A stretch of 64,000 bases of DNA from Pyrocephalus nanus (lineage: Eukaryota; Chordata; Aves; Passeriformes; Tyrannidae). Below the pieces are notes generated by a model that was not told the DNA's origin, ran no database searches, and saw only the letters and a program-made list of their open reading frames with translations. The position numbers and the translations under genes are program-made. The stretch spans positions 22,398,001-22,462,000 of the forward strand of contig CM076270.1 in the NCBI GenBank assembly GCA_038380795.1, in the 5' to 3' direction. Shown piece by piece: positions 1 to 11,226 of this stretch (position 1 is the first letter of the stretch; each line of letters opens with the position of its first letter).

Positions 1-2090
1 TGCATTGCATATGCCAAAAAGAATTCACACTCCTCTATTTGTCCTGTCAAGCATGCATTTTTACCACCAGGCTATATAACTGTTTGCTGTGCCTCTTCCA
101 CCTCCTTTTCCTGAAGCTGCTGTGCAGGCATTTCCACCTTCCACTCAGACTAAATTTGGGACGTCGTACTTAGTGACAGAGAGGGAAAGTGTCTTGCTGT
201 GGTCCCAAAAGCTTTGCTCAAATCTCTGTTAAAGGTTTGCTCACCTGAAAGGCTAATCCCAGCTGATACCTGGTTATTACAGCTGACCACACATCACTGC
301 TCTGGGTTGTGTCAGCAGTGATCAGCCATCTGGTCTAGGGTGGGTCTTTGAACTCTGGAAAACCCTACTTGCAGCTGCTCCTGACCCCTCCATGGTGCTT
401 ACAGACCTTTTTTAATCCTTTTCTGGAGTTTTGTCCTGAGGGAGCTACATTCTGTCTGAAACATCTGTACTGCTGAGTTTATTGCACAGTCAGTTGAAAG
501 TACTGCCTGTTGTTCCAGAGAATAACTTGAATTCAGACAGTAGACTTCATGGATCTGGTACTCAGGGGGATGAGCTGAGATTAGGGAAGAATAAACCATT
601 TTATCTGAAGTTGAGGAAGTGAACCCTGTTCACATAATTCTGTGTCTCCCACAAAGGGCAACATATCTGCATTTATTAATTGTTCATGAAATGACTTGGG
701 CTGGCTGCAGGGGAATATCTTCACACCATCACACTGCTGATACAGACACGTTACCATAACAGCTATGGAGTCAGGGGCTCTATCCAGCAGAAAATTTCCA
801 TCAGCTCAGTTAAGTGCTGTTCAGTAGTCTCTGCAGATAGGCTGATAATCAGCAGTTGTTGCTGGAGACACCGGACAGTTCATGCACTTATAGATCTGTT
901 AAAGCCATACACAAATACCAGCAGTCAAGGGAATCAAGCAGATTGCAGATTCTGCTTGGAGAATAAAGCCTTCAAGATGCTATGCAATGATGGCTACTGG
1001 CTAAAGAAAATAAGCCCGTGTGTGCACGGTGCTCACACGTTAAGCTGCAGGAACATGTCCTCATATTCCTTACTCAGGAAAGTCCTCCAGTCGTGTCTCA
1101 GCCTGAAAACCTCTTAGAAACAGCCACGAAAATTACTTTCCATCATCAAAAAAGTATTCACACCTCAGCAAGAAGCTAAATAAGGACACTGTTTTGGGAG
1201 TGTCCCAGACACTGAACTACTGTTTTTAATCCTCTTACTTAAATACGCACAAGCACAGAAATCTCCTAAGGTGCTTAGCGCCGTATTTGACAGAAACAAT
1301 CCCTGCCTGTACAAAGGTAAGGGAAAAGGGGCTGAGCAGACAGGCTTGAGTTCGTGAGCAGAAAAAGTTCATGGCCTGGGTCAGCAGACTGCACGCACAG
1401 AGATCAGCACCCAGGGTAACAGGCGTCCTGCCTGCCTGCTGACAGCACGGCTGGAGGTGTCTCAGGAGGCTCATGCACAACCTTGGGTTTCTGAGCTGAC
1501 CTTTCCTGGAAAATCCACTCAAGAGCCACAGTTTGGAAGGAGATCATCCTGTGAAGTAGCTTCTAAACTAATAGCAAACTTTTTTTTTTTTCATTCTTCT
1601 GTTTCTTTTTTTTTATAGCTTTTTGTTTCTCATAAAGGTTCTCTGAACCCAGCAGAATTTCTCTTTGCAACCTCTGCTACACAAAAGCAGTTGGATCCAC
1701 CCAATACATCACTGTTTTCCAGAGCAACTTCAACAGCAGCCTAAGCAAGGAGAAAAAGAACAGTTCTGTACCTCTCCATCCTTGTCTTCTCTTGCCTCTT
1801 TTCTTATCCTTTAATCTCTCATCCTCACTCCTTACCCATTGTGTTTTTTCCTTCTTTTTGCAATTTCACCTCCATTGCCATCTGTAACTCATCTTCCCTA
1901 ATGATGTTACTTCAATAATGGTTTACACACATTACAGAGCTACTGCCATGTATACCAATGGCACAAACCTTCCTCTTGGGTGTTGGAATCTGCTTGTACT
2001 TGTACTAAAATACCAGTCTGGATTACTGATATCTCATGGGAGAAAAAAGAGAAACCAAACCTGTCTGTAAGATTCCAGAAAATAGTTAAG
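1..2090. other. Noncoding unique sequence, no gene recognised
   Basis: All frames are broken every few dozen codons and none reads as a known protein. The part near 1370-1500 is somewhat richer in G and C and leaves a 95-codon minus-strand frame (1235-1522) with no recognisable domain. A run of 12 T lies at 1580-1591. The stretch is either intergenic or intronic. Confidence 0.6.
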
Positions 2091-2140
2091 GTTTGTTTGT
2101 TGGGTTTGTCTTTTTGTTTGGATTTTTTTTTTTTTTTTTT
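2091..2140. repeat. T-rich low-complexity tract (GTTT/T-run)
   Basis: GTTT-like units grade into a run of 18 T (2123-2140). Read on the minus strand, this is the same AAAC plus poly-A type of tract that recurs through the window. It is one of only three T-runs of at least 14 bases on the plus strand. Confidence 0.9.
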
Positions 2141-4264
2141 GCAGGGAGAGGCTGGGTTTAGTATTGTGCAAAGCAAGTGAATACATATCCATGAGCACTT
2201 AGAGGATCAGAAAGATACAACTCAGGGAAAATAGGGTATGCAAACTAAAGAGAAGACTGAACACCTATAAAAAGTCACTGCACAATATTGTGAAATCCCA
2301 GGGAGGCTTCAGCTGGTTTTAATATCATAATCTAGTTTTTCTACTTCTATAAAGATTATATATAAACAGCAAAAGTACATGCAACTAGGAACTGTGAACA
2401 TTTGTGCAACTTTGAAAAATGTCAGAAACGGGAAGAAAACAACTTGTGTGTGATGAGACCTAGAAAATCTGTTTGTTCCTGGTAGCTACTCCTTAGCAGC
2501 CATCAGCTCTTCTGTTAAACTAAACATCAAAGGTCTGAAATTCCACAATGACTTTTGATGTCGGCACAAGTTCAGTAGTTAAAGTTGAAGACTTGTCACA
2601 TGAGGAGTTTATGCCAATTATGAAGCATAAAAAAGAAATCACACACATGCAAACATATGTTCATTATTAAAAAGTAAGTCCACCAACCTTCCTTCTCTGC
2701 TGAATGTTTGGCCTATTTTATGAGAAAATAAAAATGAAAAATAGCTCCAGTTTTCAAGGTAAAATACTTGAAAGAAACAAATAAATGTCAGTAGTCAAAC
2801 TTTGCTTTTGTGTATAAACTTTCTGAGCTCCTTTTTCTACTGAATTGTGCTGGTACATTCTTCAGCTTAACCCTCACAAACCCTCACCATTTTTGTGTAA
2901 TGGATATTTTTTTCTCTTAAAATACTCGTGCTTGGTTCACTATTTTTTATACCATTGCCCAACGGACAAGTTGGTTTCCAATGACACACGAGCATAAAAT
3001 AGGTTTCCCTGTGCATTAAAAAAAAAAAAAAAAAAGAATAAAATTATAGACTGTCTAAATTTTCCCCTTCATGCATCTTTTAACTGCCCTTTAATGCTGC
3101 TAAGATTTCACCAGGCTGTATTTATCCCCTAATGAATGGGTGAGCAGCTGCCAAATCGGTGCAAACTGGCATAGCTTTTCTTTAATCATTTTCCAAATGT
3201 TCTCACACAAGCAAAAGCCATAATATTTTGAAGTTTATGGGTTATATAAAGTAAAGGAATGAGAATAGATAATCTGCAAAGCAAAACCACTAACCAAATC
3301 CAGCCAAATCATTCCACTTCCCAGTCAGGTGACAGGGCAGGGAGGAGAGTGCTGTGTTTACCTGAGGTGATTGCTAATGGACCCATTTTTAGCTTCTAGT
3401 GAAATTTTCCAAAGCATCCTAACAATTTAGCATCCAAACCTCACTGCCTTTCCAACAGGTGCTTGGGAATTTCTTGGTGGAACAGCTTAAAGGGAATTCT
3501 GATGTATTAATATCTCCCAGACATGGTGTGACACCCCCTCCCAGGACAGGCAAATTCCTATTGGAAACACAGCTGGGTTTTCTTCCACTTAGCCTGAATC
3601 ACTACTGCAAACACACCTTCCCAGATCCTGCACTGGATAACCTCCTCACCATGATGACTGACAGAGTAAACCAGCTGGAAGCCTTCAAATTGTAGCTGAC
3701 TTAAAACACATTTTTTGTTTTTCCTGAAATGAAAAATTTCCCATTTTACTTTCAGCGTAAAATTCTGAAATGTCACTTTTTTCCCCCATTCAGTACAAAA
3801 AACATACTGGCAATAATGTCTCCACCAGCACTGCTCCCCATCATAAAACTACTGAGTCTCAGCTAGTTCTTCTGTCTTCAATACCCTTGAAAATCACTCC
3901 CTGAGCTCTCTCTGATGGAATTGTAAAAGCAAATGCATGCTTTTACTTCATATTCAGTCAAATACCAGATGTTTATGTATTCTCATCATATTCAACACAC
4001 AAACATCTGATCAAAATTTCGTTTTGCAATATTGTAGGAATTACTCTTCTTCGCACAAATGCTCATAGTGGAATGCTGGAAAGACAATTCCTGCATAAAT
4101 AAGAGCATTTGTGGTTATTCACTGTTTGTTACTTGGTGTTCATTTAGAGTGTTGGTGAATAAGAGCAAGCTAACTTGTGCAAAGCATTTACCATCATCCT
4201 TGTCTCTGAATCAGAGAGATGTATTCCTTACCCCCCTGGGAAGACAACAGTATCCCGAGCCCAC
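2141..4264. other. Noncoding unique sequence, no gene recognised
   Basis: AT-rich sequence with an 18-base A-run at 3018-3035. The short frames around 3459-3776 overlap on both strands and match no family I know. No splice-bounded coding exon is evident. Confidence 0.6.
3018..3035. repeat. Poly-A tract, 18 A
   Basis: Uninterrupted A-run with no AATAAA-type signal just upstream, so there is no sign that it is the tail of a retrocopied mRNA. Confidence 0.9.
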
Positions 4265-4542
4265 AGGGAAAGGATAAGGGCTAACAGCTTTATGCTACAA
4301 AATGGTAGGTTTAAATCAGATATTAGGAAGAAATTCTTTACTGTGAGGGTGGTAAGACACTGGCACAGGTTTTCCCACAGAAACTGTGGATGCTCCACCC
4401 CTCTGAGTGCTCAAGGCCAGGTTGGTTGGGGCCCTGTGCAACCTGGTCTAGTGAAAGGTGTCCCTGGCATGGCAAGGGGGTTGGAACGAGATGATCCTTA
4501 AGGTCCCTCCCGACCCAAACCATTCTATGATGATTCTATGAT
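4265..4542 (+). mobile_element. CR1 LINE, 5'-truncated 3' fragment (plus orientation)
   Basis: CR1 is the main avian non-LTR retrotransposon; most copies are 5'-truncated, as here. The fragment contains the end of the reverse-transcriptase frame, with a recognisable stretch reading DIRKKFFTVRVVRHWHR near 4320-4370. This is followed by the typical 3' region with 'caaggccaggttgg' and the 'ggttggaacgagatgatcc' block. It ends in the diagnostic ATTCTATGAT units, here repeated at about 4522-4542. The left edge is soft and could lie anywhere from about 4206 to 4270. It is a dead copy with no intact ORF. Confidence 0.93.
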
Positions 4543-7500
4543 TACTCTTCTTGTAAAACAACTTTATTTAATCAAGTAAATAGCAGTCAGTGATTCCTGT
4601 GACCAACCATACACTACATATAATGAACAGTAAATGGAGTCAACCTAAGCAACAATTTGGAAACCCATTTCCCCAAACTGTCCTGTAAACACTTAAGCAA
4701 CAAAGTTACAAAAAGTTGGATGTACAGAAAAATAATGAGAACCATTTCTTTTTAAAACACACTACCACCAGTTCTTCAACCTGCTTTAGTAAAAAGAGCA
4801 GGCAGCAGGGAGGAATTAGCTCTGCCACCTCTCCCCCCCTACCAGGGCATGCCCTTCTGCCTCTGCTGAGGAAGGGCTTTTCCACAGCTGTCCCCGATCT
4901 CCCACTGCTCCCTGGATTGTGGGAGCTACAGGGCTGCTGAGGAGCATGCCATTTGTGCTGGAAAGAATCCTAAAGCTTTTGAAATCCCAGCTGCCACAGG
5001 CTGCTCTTGGGAAAAGAGGATCCATACAATCTTGGTGCAAAACTGTGTCACTGCAAAATAACACAAAAGCATTTTGTGCCATGGTAATCGGATCCCATCT
5101 ACAGCATTCACTTTAAGACAAATAGGAAGTGATGAATGAGACTCAAATTCTCTTTGGTATGCACCAACAGCCTAGATTTCAATAAGACCAGAGATATGGT
5201 TAAGGAATGCAGTGGCCATATTTTAGTTTTATTTTCCCTAGGAGCTGTTTTTAGTAGTTCTCCTTCTAGTATTTCTTTAGCAATGAACTTAGGTCTGCTC
5301 TTCGTTTTTCTGGGCAATTGGATCATGTGCACTAAGATGAAAACAGAGGCCAGGTAAGGTACAGTATTGTCTCTGAACATCATCCACGAGTAGTACAGTG
5401 AGGGTGATAGGACTGTGACATCTCTGGGCACTCTGCTCCACCTCATTGACATCCATCCCTGGAATAGTTATGCATTCTTGGCCCCTCACTTCTTTTGGTG
5501 CTGCTGGACAACATGGAGAGTCTGTTGCTTTTATCAACAGATTAAGGACTGAGCAGTTCATTGGATTATGCTCTGTCACATACAAGAATTGGCTTAAATT
5601 CCTGTTTGATATCTAAGTTCCCTTAAATTTCTCCCCACCTCTTTTTCAGGAGAGGAAACTGCAGGGATCATCTGGCACTGGGAAATTATAAAAGAGATAC
5701 AACCTGCAGAAGGCAAAGAGCAGGCAATGAGACAATGAGGTCACGAACTACTCTGCTTCAAACAACACCTGAAAAGTCTTTGGGTAAAAAGAAGGACAAA
5801 CAGAAATAGAATATATTTCTATTATCTTTGGAAACCTTCCAACTCTGGCTTTTCAGCTGATTCAGATGCATTTCAGGGTATTAGTTACAGGGTTTAGCAG
5901 GGACATGCCAAGGCTAGACATGCAGTAGCAAGAGATGCAGTAACAAGATGTGAGGCTGTTCAGCCCACTCTGTGCTCACCTGTCTCACACAAGGAAAAAC
6001 AAAGCACAGCCACTGCCCCACTGAGTCAGCACAGGCTCCTTCTGCAGGATCCTGGCAAGCATCAGTGCAGCCAGTCAAGCTGGGGTCAGTGTGTCAGAAG
6101 TTTGACTGCATCTGAGCCCTGCATATCCCATAGGAAACACCAGCAAATTTTCTAACATTCTGACAAACACACATAGCTGTCTACACCACAAAAGCCTCAG
6201 AGGATTACTTATCACAAATCAACAAGTCCATCCCAGAGCCACAGTCAGAACAGCTTTGGGCTCAGTTGCAGCTCATCAGGGGCCATTTTTGGCAACACAT
6301 GAGCACTCGTCCCTGTTTGAAAGACACCCTCAAACACAATGCCAGTGTCACATCAAAGGTTTTGGGGGGGGAGGAAGGACAGTAAAACTTTCATACAGAT
6401 TTTCCCACGAGTGGAATGTAGGGTAGGAAATATTTCTGCTGCTTAGTATTTTTACACACTTAAGAGTGGCTGGAGTCCCTTAGGAATGCACAGTTTAAGC
6501 CTTGGATTGTCAATGCATGAACAAGCCAGGCATATAGTTGCAGCAGCAAAAATGAACAAACATATGAATACTGCAAATGCAAAATTCAGGTGTCAATCAG
6601 GTTTGCTGGAATACCATGAGATATTTTTTAATTACATTATTCAGCAATGGTGAAAGGTTTAATAACTTCACTGTAATATATTTATTATTTTATTGCTGAA
6701 AGAATCATCTGTTGACATGTTCTTGTGCAAGTATTTTTGAACCATTGTAATAATATTAGTCAAGACCAAAACAATTATTACAAAGCTAATTATTCCAAAG
6801 AACTGGAACACTGAAGTTCACTAAGCCTGGCTGTTGGCAACTACATTTATTTAATTTCTGGTTTCTGACAAGCCACTTTCAGAAAAATACTAAAGGTGCT
6901 TTTTGTTTTCAGAAGTGACCTTAGGAGATGTGAAGCATGCTCATTCTCTACCACCATCAAGGGCAACTTCCCAAAGACCATTAACACTCTTTCCCTGTTG
7001 AATTCTAAAACCACTTTTCCTAAAGGATGTTATGGTGCTACTTTCTCACTTATACAGCAATTCTATCAATTTTTTGTGGTATTCTGCTACTCACATTAGT
7101 GTTTTCTAAGGTGCTCCCAAAGCAGAAGTTCCTTGTGATCTTAGAGCATTTTTGTTAGTTCCTCAGGAAGCCAATAAACTGGAGCACTTAGTGTAGAAAA
7201 TTAGATCCTGTGCCCTATTTGATATGTGCTTATGTTCTATTGGAATAAACAAATGTGCTACAGATAGTGAAATTCTGTTCATTAGCTTGTATTTATTATC
7301 AGACTGCAGCTGTAGCCTTTGGGCTGGCTGACAAAGTGTTTTCTAATGTACTAAGTACATTGGAGAAAAACAGTGTTAGCAACACGAAGCCAAATTCTAA
7401 GACAGTTACCCAAAAAAATTACCCTTATTTACTTGCTTAACTTCCTTGAAGTTGAGCTGGCTTTGAAAGCAGACTTTGGGCTGCACATGTGTGTCAATGT

Positions 7501-8168
7501 ATGTTAATTCACAGAAACAGAGCACAGTACTAAGCTGTCTGATATTGCACAGACTCCAACATGACACAGCACAATCTGTCACATCAGGAAGACTTAAGAG
7601 CACTAGCCCAATCTAACCCAGTTGGGATCAGCCTAACCCGAAGAATTGTAGGATGTACTCTCCTGAATGGCTTTAGAGGGAAATCAAACAATGCCTTAAG
7701 ACAACCTTTCCTTGCTCCATGGTATTCAACCTATGGCAAACAGCTAGGATGAAAATTTTTACCCTAAGAAATAATGTAAATAACCCATTTATAAGACAGA
7801 ACTATGATGAAGGGTATTAAACACCTCAAATAACACTGTTGCCATCAGGTCTGCCAAAAAGATGAAGAAAACTGCAAATACAAAAGATTTTGAGGAGAGA
7901 GATTCTACACCAAGTCAATGTTTTTTGAACAAGTCACAAACTGCCAGTACCAGCCTCTGGTCCAACCCAATACCCCCAGCAGTGTGACAATGCTGTGGCA
8001 TCCTGAATGCACAGCATGTAAAGATGCAAATACACTGATCAACAGGGAAAAAAAGACCCCAAACTTCTGAGTTTATTTGGCCTCAGGCCCAATAGGTAAC
8101 ACTTCATTGTGGAATTCAGCATTAAGCAGTGGGTCATACTGCCTCATTGCTTGGAAAGGGCCAGGTTC
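4543..8168. other. Noncoding unique sequence, no gene recognised
   Basis: No coding exon was recognised. A GC-richer patch at 4800-4960 opens short frames on both strands without any recognisable domain. Frames at 5108-5585 also overlap on both strands and look accidental. A 15-base tandem duplication lies at 5920-5949. Around 6590-6800 the sequence becomes strongly AT-rich. Confidence 0.6.
5920..5949. repeat. Direct tandem duplication, 15-base unit
   Basis: The unit 'atgcagtagcaagag' at 5920-5934 is followed directly by a copy differing at two positions at 5935-5949. It is probably a replication-slippage duplication. Confidence 0.75.
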
Positions 8169-8188
8169 AAAAAAAAAAAAAAAAAAAA
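8169..8188. repeat. Poly-A tract, 20 A
   Basis: Uninterrupted A-run. It creates lysine or phenylalanine runs in overlapping spurious frames on both strands, and those frames should not be read as genes. Confidence 0.9.
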
Positions 8189-8886
8189 CACTTTTTGTCC
8201 ATTGCTTCTTCACATTTGACAAATGTCTGAATGTTTCTTGGAGATACAGAAGTTGTGCTGAAATGTCAGGTATCACAAAACTTGGGTGGGGGGGCCTTGT
8301 AAGAATTAGTGGAATGACCATCAGAGGCAGGACCACAAAAAAAAATTAAGAAGAAAACAGATATGCTTTTATTAACATTTAACTAATTTAAACAATTAAT
8401 TAGTATTTCAGATAGAAAACACTCTCATTAAAGATTTAGCTAAAAGTGTAAGAAATCTCTACAGGCACGTTACAAGACCTAACCCCTCACTCACAAAGAG
8501 CAGGTTTAATACTCCTGATGTTTCTCAGACAAAAATATATAGGAACCAGATGTTATTTTCCTCCTTGCAGGATGGAAAATAAGTGGAAGTTCAGTGAACT
8601 GTTGTATCTGAAAAATTATTTTCTAATCAGAGATGTTTTTTTGTTCTTAAGAAAGCTAATCATGCCTTTGGATTCGAAACACTTCAAATTTATTGTATTT
8701 ATCACATAATAGCTAGGTTAAAATTTACCTAAACCTTCTACTTGCACATCATAATTTGGGGGGGAGGGGGAGGAATTCTCAAATGCTCAATTTGTAAAGT
8801 GGTTTGTTCCTTCTAGGTTTTTTTGGCCTATGAATTAAGCAGTAGCCTACATATGCCAGCACAGGCTACTTGGACTGAGAAGCTGA

Positions 8887-8980
8887 TACACACCAGTGTG
8901 GCACTATTTACTATTACATTTCTTATAATTTATAAGAAAATAATATAAAAGACAGTCTAATGTCCATACACTGGTGTGTA
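8887..8980. repeat. Imperfect long inverted repeat (hairpin-forming)
   Basis: The outer arms match perfectly over 13 bases: TACACACCAGTGT at 8887-8899 and its reverse complement at 8968-8980. Nested between them is a perfect palindrome, TTTCTTATAA / T / TTATAAGAAA, at 8919-8939. The intervening sequence pairs only partly, and the two half-lengths differ by 9 bases (42 against 51). It could be a chance cruciform, a small MITE-like DNA transposon remnant or a hairpin RNA. I recognise no family and no clear target-site duplication. Confidence 0.6.
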
Positions 8981-10159
8981 CAAAAATCATGTGCATGTGT
9001 GCCTAGCAATTAAAATCCTCATTTTCAATCCCCAAAATTTTCAGTCCCTGGACGTGGGCAAGTGGTTTATCAGCAAACACTATCGGTATAACAGTTAATC
9101 ACAGAGATCTAGGTATTTCACATAGAAATACTCTGTATTCTGGGAGGAGACTTGCAAAAGTAGCAGCAGTTCAGTCAAATGTGTAAAAGAGAGGGGCCAA
9201 ACTGCAAGTGCAGGCATTTCATTCACCAAGCCTGCCATACACCACCTCTGGTCACAAACACCAGTCTGCACAGGCACAGGTCTCCAAGGGAGTTTTTGTT
9301 CTGCAAATGGCTCTGGCCCTCAAGACTTTCATGTCCTTATCTGCCCTGGCTCTTTCTCACTTACTCTGGGGGCTCTGCAAGGAGCAACCCCCACTGCCTG
9401 CACAGCACTCAGCACCTGCCTGTCCCCTTCCCTTCCAGATCCTTGTGCTGTTCCCATTGCCACATATGGGTGCAGAATAAAGCAAGCTTGCTGACACTTC
9501 AGTGTGTGTGTCACTGTGATGATGGTGTGGCAGGAAACTTATCACTTTCTGAATGTACTTGTGAAAGTCCCAATCTCTACATGCTGGCATTTATATGTAT
9601 AGCATTTTAGGGAAGCCAATTTAATTGCTGAGGGCAGGTCACAGTGCTCTGTGTACAGAGGCCCTTTGTCCATGCAGAACTACACCATTTTTTTGACCTT
9701 CTCTTCCTCACTTCAGATGTTACAAAACTGCAAGAGCCTGCTATCACCACCATCTGGAGCCCTTTTCTTATTTTCATGTTACTCAGGAGGCTCTCTGGTA
9801 TTTTTAGGAACATCAATTTACTCTTTTTCAGAAAAATATCTGTGGGAGTATGCAAAAGAAATACTCCACAAACCCAGCAGAGGCATCATGTGAAGACACC
9901 TTGCAGTCATTAAATGAGGTGACTGCTCTCAAGCCCATCACTTCCCACTTCTTTTCACATCACCATGATTTTTCAACCTCAGTCTACATCCTTTAAGAAG
10001 GATTTAAATACACTAAATACAGCACGAACCCCTCTGCCTGCGGTTTGCCTTAAATAAACAATTTCCAATTTCCCACTGCAGTTTTCATTTTATTCTTTTA
10101 CTCTCGTTTATAATGACTTCTTGGCATCCTGTTTCCTAACAACATACTATTAGCACTCC
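8981..10159. other. Noncoding; includes a GC-richer LTR-like patch at 9180-9540
   Basis: From about 9180 to 9540 the sequence is visibly richer in G and C than its flanks. It contains a TGCAGAATAAAGCAAGC segment near 9470-9487 followed by a TG-rich stretch (TGTGTGTGTC), the order of a polyadenylation signal and downstream element in an LTR. No primer-binding site, gag or pol relic, or paired LTR was found, so an endogenous retrovirus assignment is weak. The 143-codon plus frame at 9179-9610 and the frames overlapping it have no recognisable domain. Confidence 0.3.
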
Positions 10160-10345
10160 TCCACTGTAATCCCCTCCTTAGCTGCCTAACCCAAGGTTAG
10201 CATTAGCATCAGTGTTATCGTGTTATCATGTAACATAGCTGCATGAAAAATTATAACAGTTGTGCAGCAGTTACAGTGTAATTACTTAGTGCCACTCAAA
10301 TGTGAAGTGCTGCAGTAATAGGTTGCATAATCAATTAAATTTCTG
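10160..10345. other. Candidate noncoding regulatory segment (weak)
   Basis: This AT-rich stretch has paired GTTATC motifs near 10215-10230 (GATA-type sites read in reverse) and homeodomain-like cores such as GTAATTA and CAATTAA. It has no coding potential. Calling it conserved is an inference from its texture only. Confidence 0.2.
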
Positions 10346-10497
10346 AATTCTGGTCACATAAGAAGCCACTGAAACAACGTCACTGTACAGGTTTCTCAAT
10401 CGTGTCTCCAGCTGGATTGCACCAGTGCTGTTCAAAAGGCAGCCAAAACTTGAGGACTGTTCATTTTTTCCTACTCCCAACAGCAAGGAGAACACAC

Positions 10498-10531
10498 AAC
10501 TGTGGTCTTGTGATAACTGTGGTCTTGTGAA
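10498..10531. repeat. Direct tandem duplication, 17-base unit
   Basis: AACTGTGGTCTTGTGAT at 10498-10514 is followed directly by a copy that matches for 16 bases (10515-10530) and differs at the last base. The near-identity suggests a recent duplication. Confidence 0.85.
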
Positions 10532-11191
10532 CTGCTGCAGTTACCAAAACAGATGTCAATATGGGAAAAGAAAACCAACTACAAAACAGTGTAAATGAGT
10601 AAATTTAACCTCTCCAGGAGTGTTCTTCAGCCTTAGACACAGAAATCATAAGGGACAAAGTAAACTACTTTTATAACCGCATTACTGTTCATAATTACAA
10701 ACTGTGAAATGAAATTATTAGAAATGATTAGGCATACTGATGCCTACACACTTGTATACACTTGACTTCTACAGTGCCCAGGCACATTTGGAGAACTGCA
10801 GCAATAGGCTGCTCTCATGCATGGGACAATGATGTTTCTAGAATAACAAAGTTTTCCATTTTCCTGCCATACATTTGTTAATAAATACCGTGGAAGAACT
10901 AAAATCTAGCATTAATCATCATGCAAATGCAATAAGGTTTTGTAACTCATTTTAATTGGTTAAGATTCAGCTGTTTTCTTTACGGGCTAAAACTGGCTTT
11001 GTAACTTTTAAGTCTATAAGATTCATATGCATCATTCACAGAACTTGAAAAATACTACTCTGAAAAACTTGAAAGATGCAAATTACAGTTACCTTTAGAA
11101 AGGCAGGAACTCCAGCATATAAATTTTCATAGCATGTGAGTGTTCCTGCATCTGTATTTTGCTATTAGAAGATATACATACACACAAAGAA

Positions 11192-11226
11192 GGCATATAT
11201 TTATACACATATATATACACATACAC
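11192..11226. repeat. TA/CA-rich microsatellite-like tract
   Basis: Alternating purine-pyrimidine sequence made of ATATAT and TACACA units. It is short and interrupted. Confidence 0.7.

Noticed and set aside
8754..8773. G-run as a G-quadruplex
   Set aside because: The G7-A-G5-A-GG arrangement does not supply four separate runs of three G.
9514..9551. C/D-box snoRNA-like GTGATGA ... CTGA
   Set aside because: The two boxes are only about 35 bases apart, too close for a standard C/D snoRNA, and there is no terminal stem.
9179..9610. 143-codon plus-strand frame
   Set aside because: It lies in a GC-richer patch with overlapping frames in the same and opposite strands. Cys/His-rich appearance only, with no zinc-finger spacing.
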